Assembly: GCA_907165275.2 (NCBI GenBank) | Contig: OU015664.1 | Coordinates: 5,790,001-5,854,000, forward strand | Source: Zygaena filipendulae | Lineage: Eukaryota; Arthropoda; Insecta; Lepidoptera; Zygaenidae | Direction of reading: 5' to 3' | DNA: 64,000 nucleotides | Shown here: piece after piece, positions 36,888 through 47,586 of the stretch | Position numbering within the stretch: the stretch's first letter is position 1 | Layout: each line of letters starts with the position of its first letter | Notes under the pieces: model-generated | The model's database searches: none | What the model was told of the DNA's origin: nothing | What the model saw: the letters and a program-made list of their open reading frames with translations, nothing else | Position numbers and translations under genes: made by a program

Positions 36888-37042
36888 TGTTGCAAACTCC
36901 TTTTCGTTTTTAAAGTTTAGCATATTTTTTATTATTCATTTGTTTAGATTTTTTCAAATACGAATCTGTCGCCTTTGACTTTTAGGTTTTTTTTTTTTTT
37001 AAATATATTGTTTTCCTTTGCTACGCACGTTCTAGTTTTTCA
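36888..37042 (+). repeat. 3' LTR of BEL/Pao element
   Basis: Preceded by 'cacaaggggtcggaa', a purine-rich stretch suitable as a polypurine tract, as in many BEL/Pao elements. Matches the 5' LTR apart from the T-run length. Confidence 0.85.
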
Positions 37043-37454
37043 TTTAAAATAATAATTAAACATACAAAATACAGTCCTAAATTAAATCGCCTACAGTAGG
37101 TATACTTATAGGCAATTTATATAATCTTATTAAAAGCTTTATTGAAACAACGAAAACTCATAAATACTTACCTAATATTTAAACAAAAATAATCTCATTT
37201 TAAGAAACGTTGAAATAATTATAAAAAGCTCGTGTTAAATAAAAACAAAAAACTGAGAAAGCGTTTTATTGAGTTAATTAATTTGTGACCGACAAATTGG
37301 CGGTGGACATAACATTTAATTTTGGAACATTTAATTAATTGTGGCCAATATATTTCGTTTGCAAAGTGAGCGAAGTCGCCTTTTAACCTATGGTTATAGG
37401 AGATACTAGCATTTATGCGCACTGTTTTTTTACTTCCCTCGTTAATTGCAAATT

Positions 37455-37530
37455 AACCCGATTGGCGCAGTAGCATGCGTATCCGCTAATCAATAGGTTC
37501 CGGGTTTAATTCCCGGTGGGGGTAGATAAA
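37455..37530 (+). repeat. tRNA-like sequence, relic or SINE head
   Basis: The T-arm is well formed (CCGGG, loop TTTAATT, CCCGG) and the D-arm GCGC/GCGT pairs. Box A 'tggcgcagtagc' and a box B variant are spaced as in tRNAs. The acceptor stem pairs at only four of seven positions and the anticodon stem does not form, so it is not a working tRNA. Confidence 0.45.
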
Positions 37531-37602
37531 AACAATCGAAACAAGTTATAGTATTTTAAAATAAATTATAGAGAAATTGAGAAGAGCCTTTTTGAATTAT
37601 TT

Positions 37603-37824
37603 TTTACTGGCTATTCTCCGCGGTTTCACCTGCGTTAATTTCGGAGATCCCGCGAAAATTTCGGGATAAAAGTACTCTATATCCTTTTCTGTACAATGTG
37701 CATACTAGATGCAAATTTTAATGCAGTTTAATTTCGGAGTTCCGGGATGAAAAGTACCTACCCTTAGTCCTCTTCTGTACCTACCCCTAACAACGTGTAT
37801 GCAAAAAATCATGATCATCGGTTA
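37603..37824 (+). repeat. CCGCGG-family repeat, left half
   Basis: 'ctattctccgcggtttcacc' head, two iterations of the 'taatttcggag(a/t)' core, and 'aatcatgatcatcggtta', where the CACTG element interrupts it. The other half is at 41570-41645. Confidence 0.7.
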
Positions 37825-38230
37825 CACTGAAAAAAAAAAGTAGTTGCCACAATCAAGATTTTGTTTAGATTGACTAAGTAACTTGTTTGCATCTGAGCCT
37901 ATCAAGCACAATGATCACAGCTACTACTTTTATTTGATTGAAATTTGAAACGGGATCTTGATTGGAGTTATCACAAAACCTATTTGCAGCAATCAAGTCA
38001 AAACATAGTTGCCCCAACCAAGATTCTTCAGTGTACCATATACACGCACACACACACAACAAATTGATTGCCTTAAATAAGATGATGTGATTGCTTTTAT
38101 CAAGTTGCTTGTTTGGATTCATAAAGTACCTATTTTTTTTCTTGGTTTACTTGTTTGCTCTAACTAAGTAGCATGTTCCTCCTTAACAAGTTTAACTCTG
38201 ATGTTATCAAGCAGCTTGCTTTGCCAAAAC

Positions 38231-38517
38231 AAGTAGCTTGTTCACCCTAATAAAGTAGCTTGTTTATACTAACCAAGTAGCTTGTTTACCCTAATATAGT
38301 GGCTTGTTTATACTTACCAGGTAGCTTGTTCACCCTAACATAGTGGCTTGTTCATACTAACCAAGTAGCTTGTTCACCCTAATAAAGTGGCTTGTTTATA
38401 CTAACCAATTAGCTTGTTCACCCTAATAAAGTGGCTTGTTTATAGTTACCAAGTAGCTTGTTCACCCTAATAAAGTGGCTTGTTTATACTTACCAAGTAG
38501 CTTGTTTGCCCTAAACA
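38231..38517 (+). repeat. 44-bp tandem array of subterminal repeats
   Basis: About 6.5 units start at 38231, 38275, 38319, 38363, 38407, 38451 and 38495, exactly 44 bp apart. Each unit is two similar halves, 'aagtagcttgttcaccctaa' and 'aagtggcttgtttatacta'. In CACTA transposons such subterminal repeats bind the element-encoded protein; that role is inferred here. Confidence 0.9.
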
Positions 38518-38549
38518 AGACTCTTGATACATTTAATCATGTTTCTTGT

Positions 38550-38776
38550 TTGGGGTTATAAAGATAATCTTGGCTGCTCCAAACAAATTAGATTAATGTA
38601 CCAATCAAGTGAAACTTGATTTATAATGTCACATAATGCTAGCTTAGCATTCAGTATTTTTGTTTTGTAATACCAAATGTTGATTTAGTATTGTGTGACA
38701 TTGGAAAACAAGTTTCACGTGATTGGTACATTAATCTAACTTGTTCGGAGCACACAAGATTATTTTTATAAACCCA
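38550..38776. repeat. Inverted repeat, about 90-bp arms
   Basis: The left arm includes 'attaatgtaccaatcaagtg' and 'aaagataatcttg'; the right arm includes 'cacgtgattggtacattaat' and 'caagattatttt'. The loop is about 45 bp around 38644-38686. The arms are diverged at scattered positions. Confidence 0.75.
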
Positions 38777-38964
38777 ATGAGATGTCAAAAATAGTTAGGT
38801 AACCTACCTATCTCCTAAAAGTTTGTTAACATACAGTAGGGAAAATTAAATTAAACGATATAATTATTATACAATCATAATATATTTTTAAGTTACAGAC
38901 AGCGTCTATGTACTCTTATTTGAAAAGAACGCAATTAAGATTTAGGTTAACAAAAAAAACCCTG

Positions 38965-39419
38965 TATACCGGGTGTAAGGGGAACGCTCCCGAAGCCGAA
39001 GGCCCGTGGTAGTATTCCAGGTATACTACATATTGGCATAATTTTTTTCGATTTGGTGAAAACTAATTTTTTTTTTTTTCGTTTATTTTTTCGATTTTTT
39101 AACATTATGAACTCTTTACCGTATTAGAAAAGCTCAATGAAACGACAATTTCATAAAAAAACAACGCTACAAAAAAGCACGCGCTTGGCGCCATTTGTTT
39201 TTTTTTTTCTGTAGTGATGTTTTTTTAATGGAATTGTCGTTTCATTGAGCTTTCCTAATACGGTGGAGAATAAATAATGTTAAAAAATCGAAAAATGAAA
39301 AAAAAATTCAAAATAATTTTTTTTTTCTCCAAATCGAAAAAAAAAAGCCAATATGTAGTATACCTGGAGCACTACCACGTGCCTTCGGCTTCGGGAGCAT
39401 TCCCCTTACACCCAGTATA
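38965..39419. mobile_element. Fold-back MITE nested in the CACTG element
   Basis: Ends TATACCGGGTGTAAGGGGAA (38965) and TTCCCCTTACACCCAGTATA (to 39419). Arms of roughly 200 bp share 'gctcccgaagccgaaggc', 'ggtatactacatattggc' and 'agctcaatgaaacgacaatt'. The unpaired centre is about 39170-39225. No coding capacity. Almost the whole element is inverted repeat. Confidence 0.8.
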
Positions 39420-39517
39420 GAGTGGACAAAACAGTGACGGCCAAATAAATGAAATTAAAAACATTCAAGGGATATTTTTTTCCTGGGTGTGACAATTTTT
39501 TTTTTTATATTTCTTCA

Positions 39518-39903
39518 CTATTTGTTCCACCCTTCATTTAGGTTACAGAATGCGCCGCAGTTTTGTGAAGTAAGAACCCCGAAGTCATACACAACCCCTG
39601 TACCAATGCTTTGCTTATCATTAAACACTTCCAAGGCTGTGGCTGAGATGTCAAGGCTCTGTAACAACAAAACAAATTATCAGACTTCATTAAGGCTTAC
39701 TTAATTCAAAAATTAGTGAATACAATGTTATTATCACTTACTACAATACTCGCATCATCTGTAGACTCTTTGCCTGCATACCTATTCCGCGAACCACACC
39801 CTCCAGCAACGTAGAAACAGCACTCGTTGGCCTACTTTGGGAATAAGTTCTTTAATGGTGTCTGGCGTAAGGGCTGCTAATGCCTCCAGAGTAATTTCAC
39901 TAT
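39518..39903 (-). pseudogene. Spliced gene fragment inside the transposon, SAM-like
   Basis: Two exon-like blocks on the minus strand. Block A (39903-39742) follows an acceptor (ctttcag, CAG at 39906-39904) and reads a segment like the C-terminal half of a SAM domain: LEALAALTPDTIKELIPKVG, then QRVLFL. A one-base shift in the middle moves the open frame to GSRNRYAGKESTDDASIV, which ends in phase 0 at a GTAAGTG donor (39741). Block B (39658-39518) follows a strong acceptor (tttgttttgttgttacag) and continues in phase 0 with SLDISATALEVFNDKQSIG to a TAG. Splice phases agree between blocks. The pattern 'L.LT...IKELIP..G.R..F' is what I know from SAM domains in insect transposon-associated proteins. 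Whether this is a captured host gene or the element's own accessory gene cannot be told here. Confidence 0.45.
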
Positions 39904-39959
39904 CTGAAAGTGTACAATATTATTAGTTAAGTTATTCAGAAAACGATTACCTTTTTTAT

Positions 39960-40165
39960 ATAAAACAAGCTGATCCGTGCCCACTTCGTTGGGCGGTGAC
40001 AGTATCTAACACCCACAACCTGATAAACCCGACAAACTTAACAAATGAACGGCTACACTGATTTTTTGACTGTTATTACTTTTATCTTATTCCGGACCAA
40101 GATAAATCCAAAAACACAAAAATCATAAAAATTGGTCCAGCCGTCCTTGAGTGTGGTGTAACTGA
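39960..40165 (+). repeat. Retroposon 3' fragment in the intron
   Basis: 'gctgatccgtgcccacttcg' to 'aaaattggtccagccgtcct' is a recognisable lepidopteran retroposon 3' region, inserted between the presumed exons of the transposon's gene. Confidence 0.5.
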
Positions 40166-40337
40166 GGGCTCGTACACATAGCGATCCGTTATACAGGTCC
40201 GTTATTTGATGGCGTATGTAGTTGTATGAGCGAGTATTTTAAAACACCGCAAACGTGCACGCTAAACAAAATAATGTTAGTTAGGATGCATCACAAACAC
40301 AACATAGCAAATAGTTAATTGAAAGACAAATACTTAC

Positions 40338-40500
40338 ATATCAGGTAACAGGTATCAGGTCACAAAACTCACAAATTAAATCTAGTGTGTTGTTTGTAGA
40401 ATAATTCAATCAACAAAGTTTTTCACAGAACACGTTTGAACAAGAAAAACGGCAGCGGAGCGACTGGCGGCGGTTGCGCCTGAACTTGAACTAAGTGTTA
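40338..40500 (-). promoter_or_regulatory. Putative 5' exon and promoter of the transposon gene
   Basis: On the minus strand a GC-richer block (40445-40490, 'caaccgccgccagtcgctcc') leads into sequence ending at an excellent donor, GATAT/GTAAGTATTTG (GT at 40337-40336). Nothing in it starts a long frame, so it would be untranslated. It lies upstream of, and on the same strand as, the two exon-like blocks at 39903-39518. Confidence 0.4.
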
Positions 40501-40527
40501 GTGTAGTGTTGCTAACATTCTACCTTT

Positions 40528-41107
40528 TAAGGGTGAACACCCTACTTGATAGCCGCAATCAAGTTGGGTATTTTGACTGATGTGTTTGATAAATACAACT
40601 AAGAAACTTGCTTAGGATAAACAAGCTTCTTGTTCAGCGCAAACATGCATCTTTATTATGGTGAACTAAGTTATTGGATTAAATTTATCATTTAAAGTTA
40701 GTTAGAGCAATTAAGCTACTTGTTTTGAGCAAACACTCTACTTTTTTAGGGTGAACACCCTACTTGATAGCCGCAACCAAGTTGTGTTGGAGTATTTTGA
40801 CTGATGTGTTTGATAGATACAACTAAGAAACTTGATTAGGATAAACAAGCTTCTTGTTCAGCGCAAACATGCACCTTTATTATGGTGAACTAAGTTACTG
40901 GATTAAATTTATCATTTAAAGTTAGTTAGAGCAATTAAGCTACTTGTTTTGAGCAAACACTCTACTTTTTTAGGGTGAACACCCTACTTGATAGCCGCAA
41001 CCAAGTTGTGTTGGAGTATTTTGACTGATGTGTTTGATAGATACAACTAAGAAACTTGATTAGGATAAACAAGCTTCTTGTTCAGCGCAAACACGCATCT
41101 TTATTAG
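40528..41107. repeat. Long-period tandem repeat, right arm
   Basis: 'gggtgaacaccctacttgat' recurs at 40531, 40749 and 40973: units of 218 and 224 bp plus a partial third of about 135 bp. Units 2 and 3 share a 'gtgttggagtat' stretch that is shorter in unit 1. The words are reverse complements of the left-arm repeats ('gggtgaac' against 'gttcaccc'). Confidence 0.85.
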
Positions 41108-41569
41108 GGCGGTCACCTTACGTGATAGTTGTAATCAAGTTGTCATGTAGTTTGTTTGTATGATGTATTTGATAAACACAACCAAGGAAATTATTCAGCG
41201 CAAACATTTAGCGCAAGATTTGATCAAGTTGTATGATTAATACAATTAATTGCAATGATAGATGCTATCAAGAAAAATCAACATAATAAAGTTTCAATGA
41301 TCTTTATTGAAGTAATCAAAATGCTTGATTGACACAACTAACTTACTTTGTTACAGTTATCATTTTTTTAACTTGTCTCTTTTTTAACTCTTCTACAATG
41401 ATGTCATGTTAAGGGTAATCGAGAAACTTGTTTGAGAGTTCAATCATTTGAACTAGTATTGCTGCAATCATGTCGTGATTATCAACTTAACTAAGATTTT
41501 GATTATTCTAAACAAGATATCGTCAATCAAGCTAAAAAGTCACTTGATTGAAGTGCATTTTTTTCAGTG

Positions 41570-41645
41570 TAAGCCGTTACAGCGTGAAAGCGTAATAAAC
41601 AAACAAACAAACAAACTCAGTTTCGCATTTATACCATTAAGGATA
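41570..41645 (+). repeat. CCGCGG-family repeat, right half
   Basis: 'taagccgttacagcgtgaaa', then (CAAA)n and 'actcagtttcgcatttata': the tail of the copy that starts at 37603. Confidence 0.7.
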
Positions 41646-42330
41646 AATCGTTCACAGGAGTTAAGTGCAAACTTACTTTGTGAAATACATACTTAGGTTA
41701 TAATGTCTACTGTAGTGTCATCTTTAATAGATTTAAATACTTAAAGTGTTTGAAATTAATACCAAAATACGTTTAAATTTGGTGGCACATTATAATTAAA
41801 CAAACTTAGCGTGCCAATACGTGAACGCGGAGTTATGTTACCGTTCGTATTTCGGCAAAACTCCAGGAAAGTTGGTCGTGATTTGCCAACTTGATCCTCT
41901 AAACTCAGCAAAGTTATTTGGCACACAGGCGCGAACTCAACTGAATTTATTTAGGAAACGATTTTTGAATCATCGCGCGATGATAAGAAAATCGTTTAGG
42001 TGTAGTACCTATACGATTGAAATTTGGAAAACAAAAAGCTTACGCTATTACCTACTACAACCAAAAAACAGTTCGTTAAACCTATGGATATTCGAACTAC
42101 ACGGTAGAGCGTTTTATTTTTGCATACTGACTTCAAAAGTGAGCTTTCATGTGAATATTTTGGAAAGTACATAATATTCGTATTAAAGAGAAAATCCAAA
42201 ATGAATTTGTCTATCGTACGCCGTTTACCACAAAATAGGGCTAGGCTAATCTTTGTTGAGCTCGAGCTCGGCTTCAGTGTTTGAGTTGCATTTCAAATGT
42301 TGTGTTGCAGATGGTGACAGCGGTTTTAGC
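41646..42330. other. Unique stretch with a 117-codon frame
   Basis: The 41821-42174 plus-strand frame lacks any domain I recognise and its upstream context gives no support. I regard it as a chance frame. Confidence 0.4.
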
Positions 42331-42334
42331 AAAA

Positions 42335-42440
42335 ATTGAATTGAATTGAATTGAGAAAACTTTATTTGACACAACACAAGGATTTACAGCATACGTAGGT
42401 ATACAACAACTAGACATATATATAACTGGTATTGAGGGTA
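42335..42440 (-). repeat. LINE 3' tail with (GAATT)n
   Basis: A pentanucleotide tail 'attgaattgaattgag' next to 'actttatttgacacaacac' and 'ggatttacagcatacg', in minus orientation. Resembles CR1-type LINE tails that end in short tandem repeats. Confidence 0.5.
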
Positions 42441-42555
42441 TCTGGACACATTTAGTATGTAATACAAGTTTAATTATTTTGCTATTGGTTTTTACCGAAA
42501 GGATTAAAAGGTTAATCTTAGGTAGGTATAGGTACAGGTATGGTGAAAAGAATAT

Positions 42556-42770
42556 TTATTTATTAATTTTTATATAAAGAACTTTATTGCACGTTATCGT
42601 AAAAAAAGCGGACCTAATGCCTAAGGAATTCTCTACCAGTCAACCTTTTGTCTAGGTGATAGTTTAGGGGCAGGTTACAGAACAGGAAAAAAATATAAAA
42701 CTTATATAAATAATATTACCACAAATATATTAAATAAATTAAATAAAAGTAGATAGTATAGATACATAAT
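42556..42770 (-). repeat. Non-LTR retroposon 3' tail
   Basis: Third copy of the 'tctaccagtcaacc' family. From 'caggttacagaacagg' through 'ttaaataaattaaataaaag' it is nearly the same as 23595-23685. Confidence 0.65.
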
Positions 42771-43004
42771 ATGTAAATATTGTTTAATAGGTAAAAACCA
42801 TTGATACGCCAATGGTATTGGGTTCTATACCTTATTAAGCTTCTTAAACGTACTAAGTTAATTTGCAGAGATAAACACTTACGAGATTGACGCTGATCTT
42901 ATCAAATTTAATTTAAAGCTTCATTAAAAATAAATATAAAATCAAATACAAAACTTATGAAGATCTAACAGGTTTAAAAATAGTTTATTGATAGACTAAC
43001 TGAC

Positions 43005-43740
43005 TCCCGCAGTTTCACCCGCGGTAATTTCGGAGTTCCCGCGGGAATTTCGAGATAAAGAGTACCCTATGACATTCAGCATCGCTTTAGCTTCCTATCT
43101 ATAATAAGTAGATCCATAAATAACAACCTCACAAACTCCGGAGTTTTCGGGGGAATTCCGGAATATAAAGTACCTAGCATATAGGTATGTCACTCAAGAT
43201 CACACTAATTTAACCCTTCGGTTCAGTAGATCCAGAGATTACCCCCTACAATCTTACAAACACATGACCTCACAAACTCTGGAGTTCCCGCGTGAATTCT
43301 GGAATAAAAAATACTCGATGTCATTCAAGATCACTGTGGCTTCTTATAAATGAAAGAATTTTTAAAATCGGTTCACTAGATCCAGAGATTACCCCCTACA
43401 ATCTTACGAACAGACGAACTCACAAACTCCCGAGTCCCGCGGGAATTCCGAGATAAAAAGTACCCTATGTCACTCAGGATCACTGTAGCTTCCTAACAGT
43501 GAAAGAATTTTCAAAATCGGTTTAGTAGATCCAGAGATAGCTGTTCCCCGTAGTTTTACCCACGGGAAATTTGGAGTTTCCGCGGGAATTCCAGAATAAA
43601 AAGTACCCTATGACACTCAAGACCACTATAGCTTTCTATAAGTGAAAGAATTTTCAAAATCGGTTCAGTAGATCCAGAGACTACCCCCTATACAACGTCA
43701 CAAACTCACAAACTTTTGCTCTTTATAATATTAGTCTAGA
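43005..43740 (+). repeat. CCGCGG-family repeat expanded to five iterations
   Basis: The '(g)ggaatt(c/t)' core recurs at 43043, 43151, 43292, 43441 and 43584 (spacings 108, 141, 149, 143). 'agtagatccagagattaccc' or a variant recurs between them. Only the first (43009) and the fifth (43545, 'gctgttccccgtag') keep a head; the final tail is 'ctctttataatattagtcta'. Confidence 0.75.
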
Positions 43741-44900
43741 TGGCATCGGCAACTAATAAGTAAAAAAAGGTAGAAATATTTTAATTTAAAAGTTCCCTTT
43801 GGGAATACGAAGTAAAGAAAGTACGATGAAAATTTCTCTAGAAGTTCTGAATTGACTGCTAGCTATCAGGTATAGTTTAGATAAGCTGCTTATATATTAG
43901 GTTCTAACTTAAGTCAGTGCGTTAGAGATAAACTTTCACGTAGTACCTATACCTAGATATCTTAAAGCTATCGTGTCTTACCTAAGATCGCAGATTTAAT
44001 ATCAATAAATAAATAAATACTTACATAAATACACCTATATATAACATAGTAACTAATACCTATACATAACATATTTATTTCACAAACGTCCCAAACTACG
44101 AACATAAGGCTTCTATTAAAATGGAGATCTTTTTAATTTTATGTTATTACAGTAAGGCCTAACCGCGTGTAGGTATACATATTCAAATATAATATAAAAA
44201 ACGCTATGTACGTTAAAATATAAATGCTAATCTTACATTTTCTATCATAGTGCCTTGCATTAATTTTATTATACAAACAAAAATCAATAATGATTTTGTA
44301 GGTATGTACTTACTTTTTAGGAAAATAAGTTACATTTCGAGTATAACATTCACACGTAGGTATATTACATGGATTTGTTTTGAGTAATTATGTGTTAAAT
44401 GAATGCATCACATTTCAGATAGCTTTAGATAAACGGCTTTGATACAAATGTGTGGACGCACACATCCGATATTAATTGAGACGTGACCAGACAACAGGCG
44501 CCAAAGGCATTACTATGCAACACACAATAGAGAACTTTAACAAAAAGGAATAGGGCTTGTTTTAAGAAGCTTTCGATGTTGAGAGCGATACGATCGGTCC
44601 AGTCCGAACAACGGATAAGCACTGTTACGCACACAACGCGCTACGGTATATTTCTCACGGTCTATTTGTGTGTTTCACGGTGTCCTTGTATAGACAAATA
44701 CATATATTTAAAATACGAAACAGAACCTATGGATTTCTTTGATTTAATATAAGATTTTTTACGATCTTTTTATTCAGGAGTTTTCTTTTTCCGTGAATAT
44801 ATAAAGTGTATCTTGTAAGTTCCGGTTTTATTCCGTGCATAAACAGTTTTTTTGCTCGATGTGTGGACAAACGTTCAAACAAATAGTACGTGTTTGAATA
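43741..44900. other. AT-rich stretch, nothing recognised
   Basis: No gene or bounded element that I can support. Confidence 0.5.
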
Positions 44901-44907
44901 TCTTCAA

Positions 44908-45075
44908 CTAGCTGTTATTCCCCGCGGTTTAGTCCTAATAAATTTCGAGATTAAATTGATAGCTCCTATTATACTTACATATTAGATATTAAATACATCT
45001 TAAAAGAAGTTTTGTAAACGAAAGAGAAAACCGCATCAAAAACCATTGCGTAGAAGAACTAACCTAACGCACAGA
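44908..45075 (+). repeat. Truncated CCGCGG-family repeat
   Basis: Head 'actagctgttattccccgcgg' followed by a degraded body and a 'gcacagacagagac' tail. Confidence 0.5.
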
Positions 45076-45479
45076 CAGAGACGGATAGTGAGTTTTTATA
45101 CTATTTAAGATAAAAAGATGTACCTGCCGACCCATAAGTAATTTTTTCTAAATTTACCTACTTAATGAAATTTACCAAAAAGCCTGACTAGAAGATTCAA
45201 AAGATAATTTAGTACCTACATAGTATTAAGTGCTTATTTTTAACGCTAAATCTGTTATGAAAAGCTCTTTGCGCGCAAATATTGTTTTGCTTTTAGACAG
45301 TAAGTAAAATTATTTTGTTGTTTGTCAAGTGATTTGAGAATACCTACGCTATCTATTTACTTGTTCATTATACATTAACAGTAAATTTGTTTTACAAACC
45401 TTTGTTTGTCTTTGTGCTCATTACTTCGGTAAGACAATAAAAGTATAGTATGAAGTAATTAACAATTGAACCAAGTTAG

Positions 45480-45672
45480 TTATCTAATATATATAAATCA
45501 CGTGTCACGTTGTTTGTCCGCGATGGGCTCCGAAACTACTGAACGGATTTTGATAAAATTTTGTAACCATTCATAAAATGGCCTAACTTTAAAGATAGGA
45601 TAGTTTTTATCCCGGAATTCCCGCGGGAACTCCGAAATCACCGCGGATGAAATCGCGGGGGACAGATAGTAG
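45480..45672 (-). repeat. CCGCGG-family repeat
   Basis: Same subfamily as 24990-25345: 'tataaatcacgtgtcacgtt' to 'gatgaaatcgcgggggacag'. Confidence 0.65.
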
Positions 45673-47580
45673 TAATATAATTTAATAATAATAACGAGAT
45701 GTAATCAAATGATATTCGCGAGAAAATCGTAGATTTATCTAGTGATTTAGTTCAAAGGATTGCAAAGCTCAAGCAGGCGAGACCGGACACGTTAAGAATC
45801 AGTTGTATGATGATTGTATAGCATCGTGGAAACCCTCGAGGATTCTTCTGCCTAGGTATATATGTATATTGGATTATAAAATTATACCACTTCTTTTGGC
45901 AGGTGGGATTGAAAAATACGAATATTTTATTATTAGGTTGTTGAATATACATGTATTCAGTTCTATGATTCTATCAACAATAATATAATAATTTAATATC
46001 TATATGTAAAAACAAAATATAATAAGATACTTACCATATAAATAGGTACCTATACATATATGGATGCTTTTGACGTAAGAGTCATAGAAGTCTGTATTTA
46101 CGCTGTTGAATAGATTGAATAAAACACGGGTGACATCGAGGGGAACAGCTAACAGCCTAATATAATTTCTCATCTAATACGGGTGTTGAAAATAACACAA
46201 GATAACTTTACGATAACATAGGATAGGTAATATATACTCAGTTACGTTCGGATAACGAACAGTGGTTATATAATAAATAATAATAATGATTGTATCACTT
46301 ATATAATACACTGAGTGTCGGTGTTGTAAGCTTTGTGCATTTCTGTTATAACCATTGTGTAATGCGTGAATTGTGGAATCTTTGCGGTTTATCTGAGTAA
46401 ATTAGACAATATTGATCGAACATAACCGAAAATATAATTATAAAGAGTTATGAAAAGACACATGTTCAAAATATATTTTTTTTTAACTGAATGAAATGTT
46501 AAGAATCGTGTTTCGTCGTCTCAGGAAGGAATAAGTAATTTTTTTTAAATTAAAATCGCTGTAATCAGGACATAGAAACTATATTTCCAACACAATTTTG
46601 GATCGGTGTGTTATAGTATCGTCAGTGAAGTGATGAAATTATAATGTAAATGTTTATAAGTGTAGGTATATAAAGGATCTGTCTCTACTATAATCCGCTG
46701 TACTCTGCTCTATACCGGTATCTAAATTTGATTCGGCATTCAGCTGCAGTGAAACCATTGAAAATACAATGCTCCACTGTTTTAAATTATGATCTATTTA
46801 TAAACATACATTGAATAAAACTGTGGGCGTTTCTGATTTCATTTCAAAAGTAATTTTGCAACGATACCTGTGGTTCCTAAGCTATTGACATTTCCCGTTG
46901 CCCATTGCGGTGGGCGGAACTTCAATCCCGTGATCTCGACAAACCGGGACTCCCAGTTGAATCACTACATTTTAAAGTTTATAATAAAACGGGCTATTTT
47001 GATATAATATTTATAGAAAGGTCGAGCAGTTCCTCTGACGTTAAACATGCGTTTAACCATTTCAAGTTTAGTTAAAAGAGTGTACTTCAAAACAACTGGA
47101 GGTAGGTATATAGTAGGTGCCTACTGTATTATGACCTATTTTGCGATCGATAGGCAAACAGTAACGTTTATTCGTCTGCATGGGGTCCATACAAAACTTG
47201 TTCTCTTTGTGAACTTATTTTCAATTTAAGTTATTTGAGGACTGAAAAATCGGCTGGTTTTCTTCGTTCACTGCCTTTAGTATATTACACAGAATTATAG
47301 GGCGGGCGTATACGACGAGAGTCAATGTGAAGATTTATTTTTGGGTTCTTGAGGTTTGTAAAGATTATAATAGCAAGTGGACGTCTGTATAGTGTCTGCC
47401 AGGTGGCACAATCATGAGTTTGTACTTCTTGACAATAGAAAAAATAAATTAAATTGTTCTTCGAAAAAACGTGAGGTTAAAACCGCAGACGAGATTTTTC
47501 TTTCGCGTGCCCAAAGAAGTTTCACTTGAAAAATCTTCACTCAGCTTAAGGGCTACATTAAAAAGGATTCCACCGCAATC
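45673..47580. other. Unique stretch
   Basis: No gene recognised. A degraded repeat head ('gaggggaacagctaac') lies at about 46139. Confidence 0.45.
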
Positions 47581-47586
47581 ATCCAA

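Larger units (their letters stand above)
34854..37042 (+). mobile_element. BEL/Pao LTR retrotransposon, deletion derivative
   Basis: Two direct repeats (34854-35009 and 36888-37042) bound an interior with BEL/Pao-type protein fragments. The interior jumps from the 5' LTR straight into the end of gag, and from the start of reverse transcriptase straight to the last part of the integrase region. Untranslated leader, primer-binding site, most of gag, the RT catalytic region, RNase H and the integrase catalytic core are all missing. I find no matching target-site duplication (ttagg before, tttaa after). Too defective to move on its own. Confidence 0.85.
37825..41569. mobile_element. CACTG-ended DNA transposon, CACTA/EnSpm-like
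   Basis: Begins CACTGAAAAAAAA (37825) and ends TTTTTTTCAGTG (to 41569). It splits a CCGCGG-family repeat, so the empty site can be read: 'atcggt-TA-agccgtta', giving a TA target duplication (37823-37824 and 41570-41571). Both arms are packed with variants of a short word, (a)agtagcttgtt or its complement, in subterminal arrays. CACTG ends, a 2-bp duplication and dense subterminal repeats fit animal CACTA/EnSpm elements; a Tc1/mariner relative is the alternative given the TA. No transposase is recognisable; the 3745-bp interior holds a spliced gene fragment, tandem repeats and a nested fold-back MITE. Confidence 0.75.

Noticed and set aside
37455..37530. A functional tRNA gene
   Set aside because: The T and D arms form, but acceptor and anticodon stems do not, so it is a relic or SINE head.
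38231..38517. A CRISPR-like array because of regular 44-bp spacing
   Set aside because: The units are contiguous tandem repeats without unique spacers, within a eukaryotic transposon arm.
41821..42174. 117-residue plus-strand frame as a gene
   Set aside because: No domain, no start context, and a 67-residue antisense frame overlaps it; consistent with chance.
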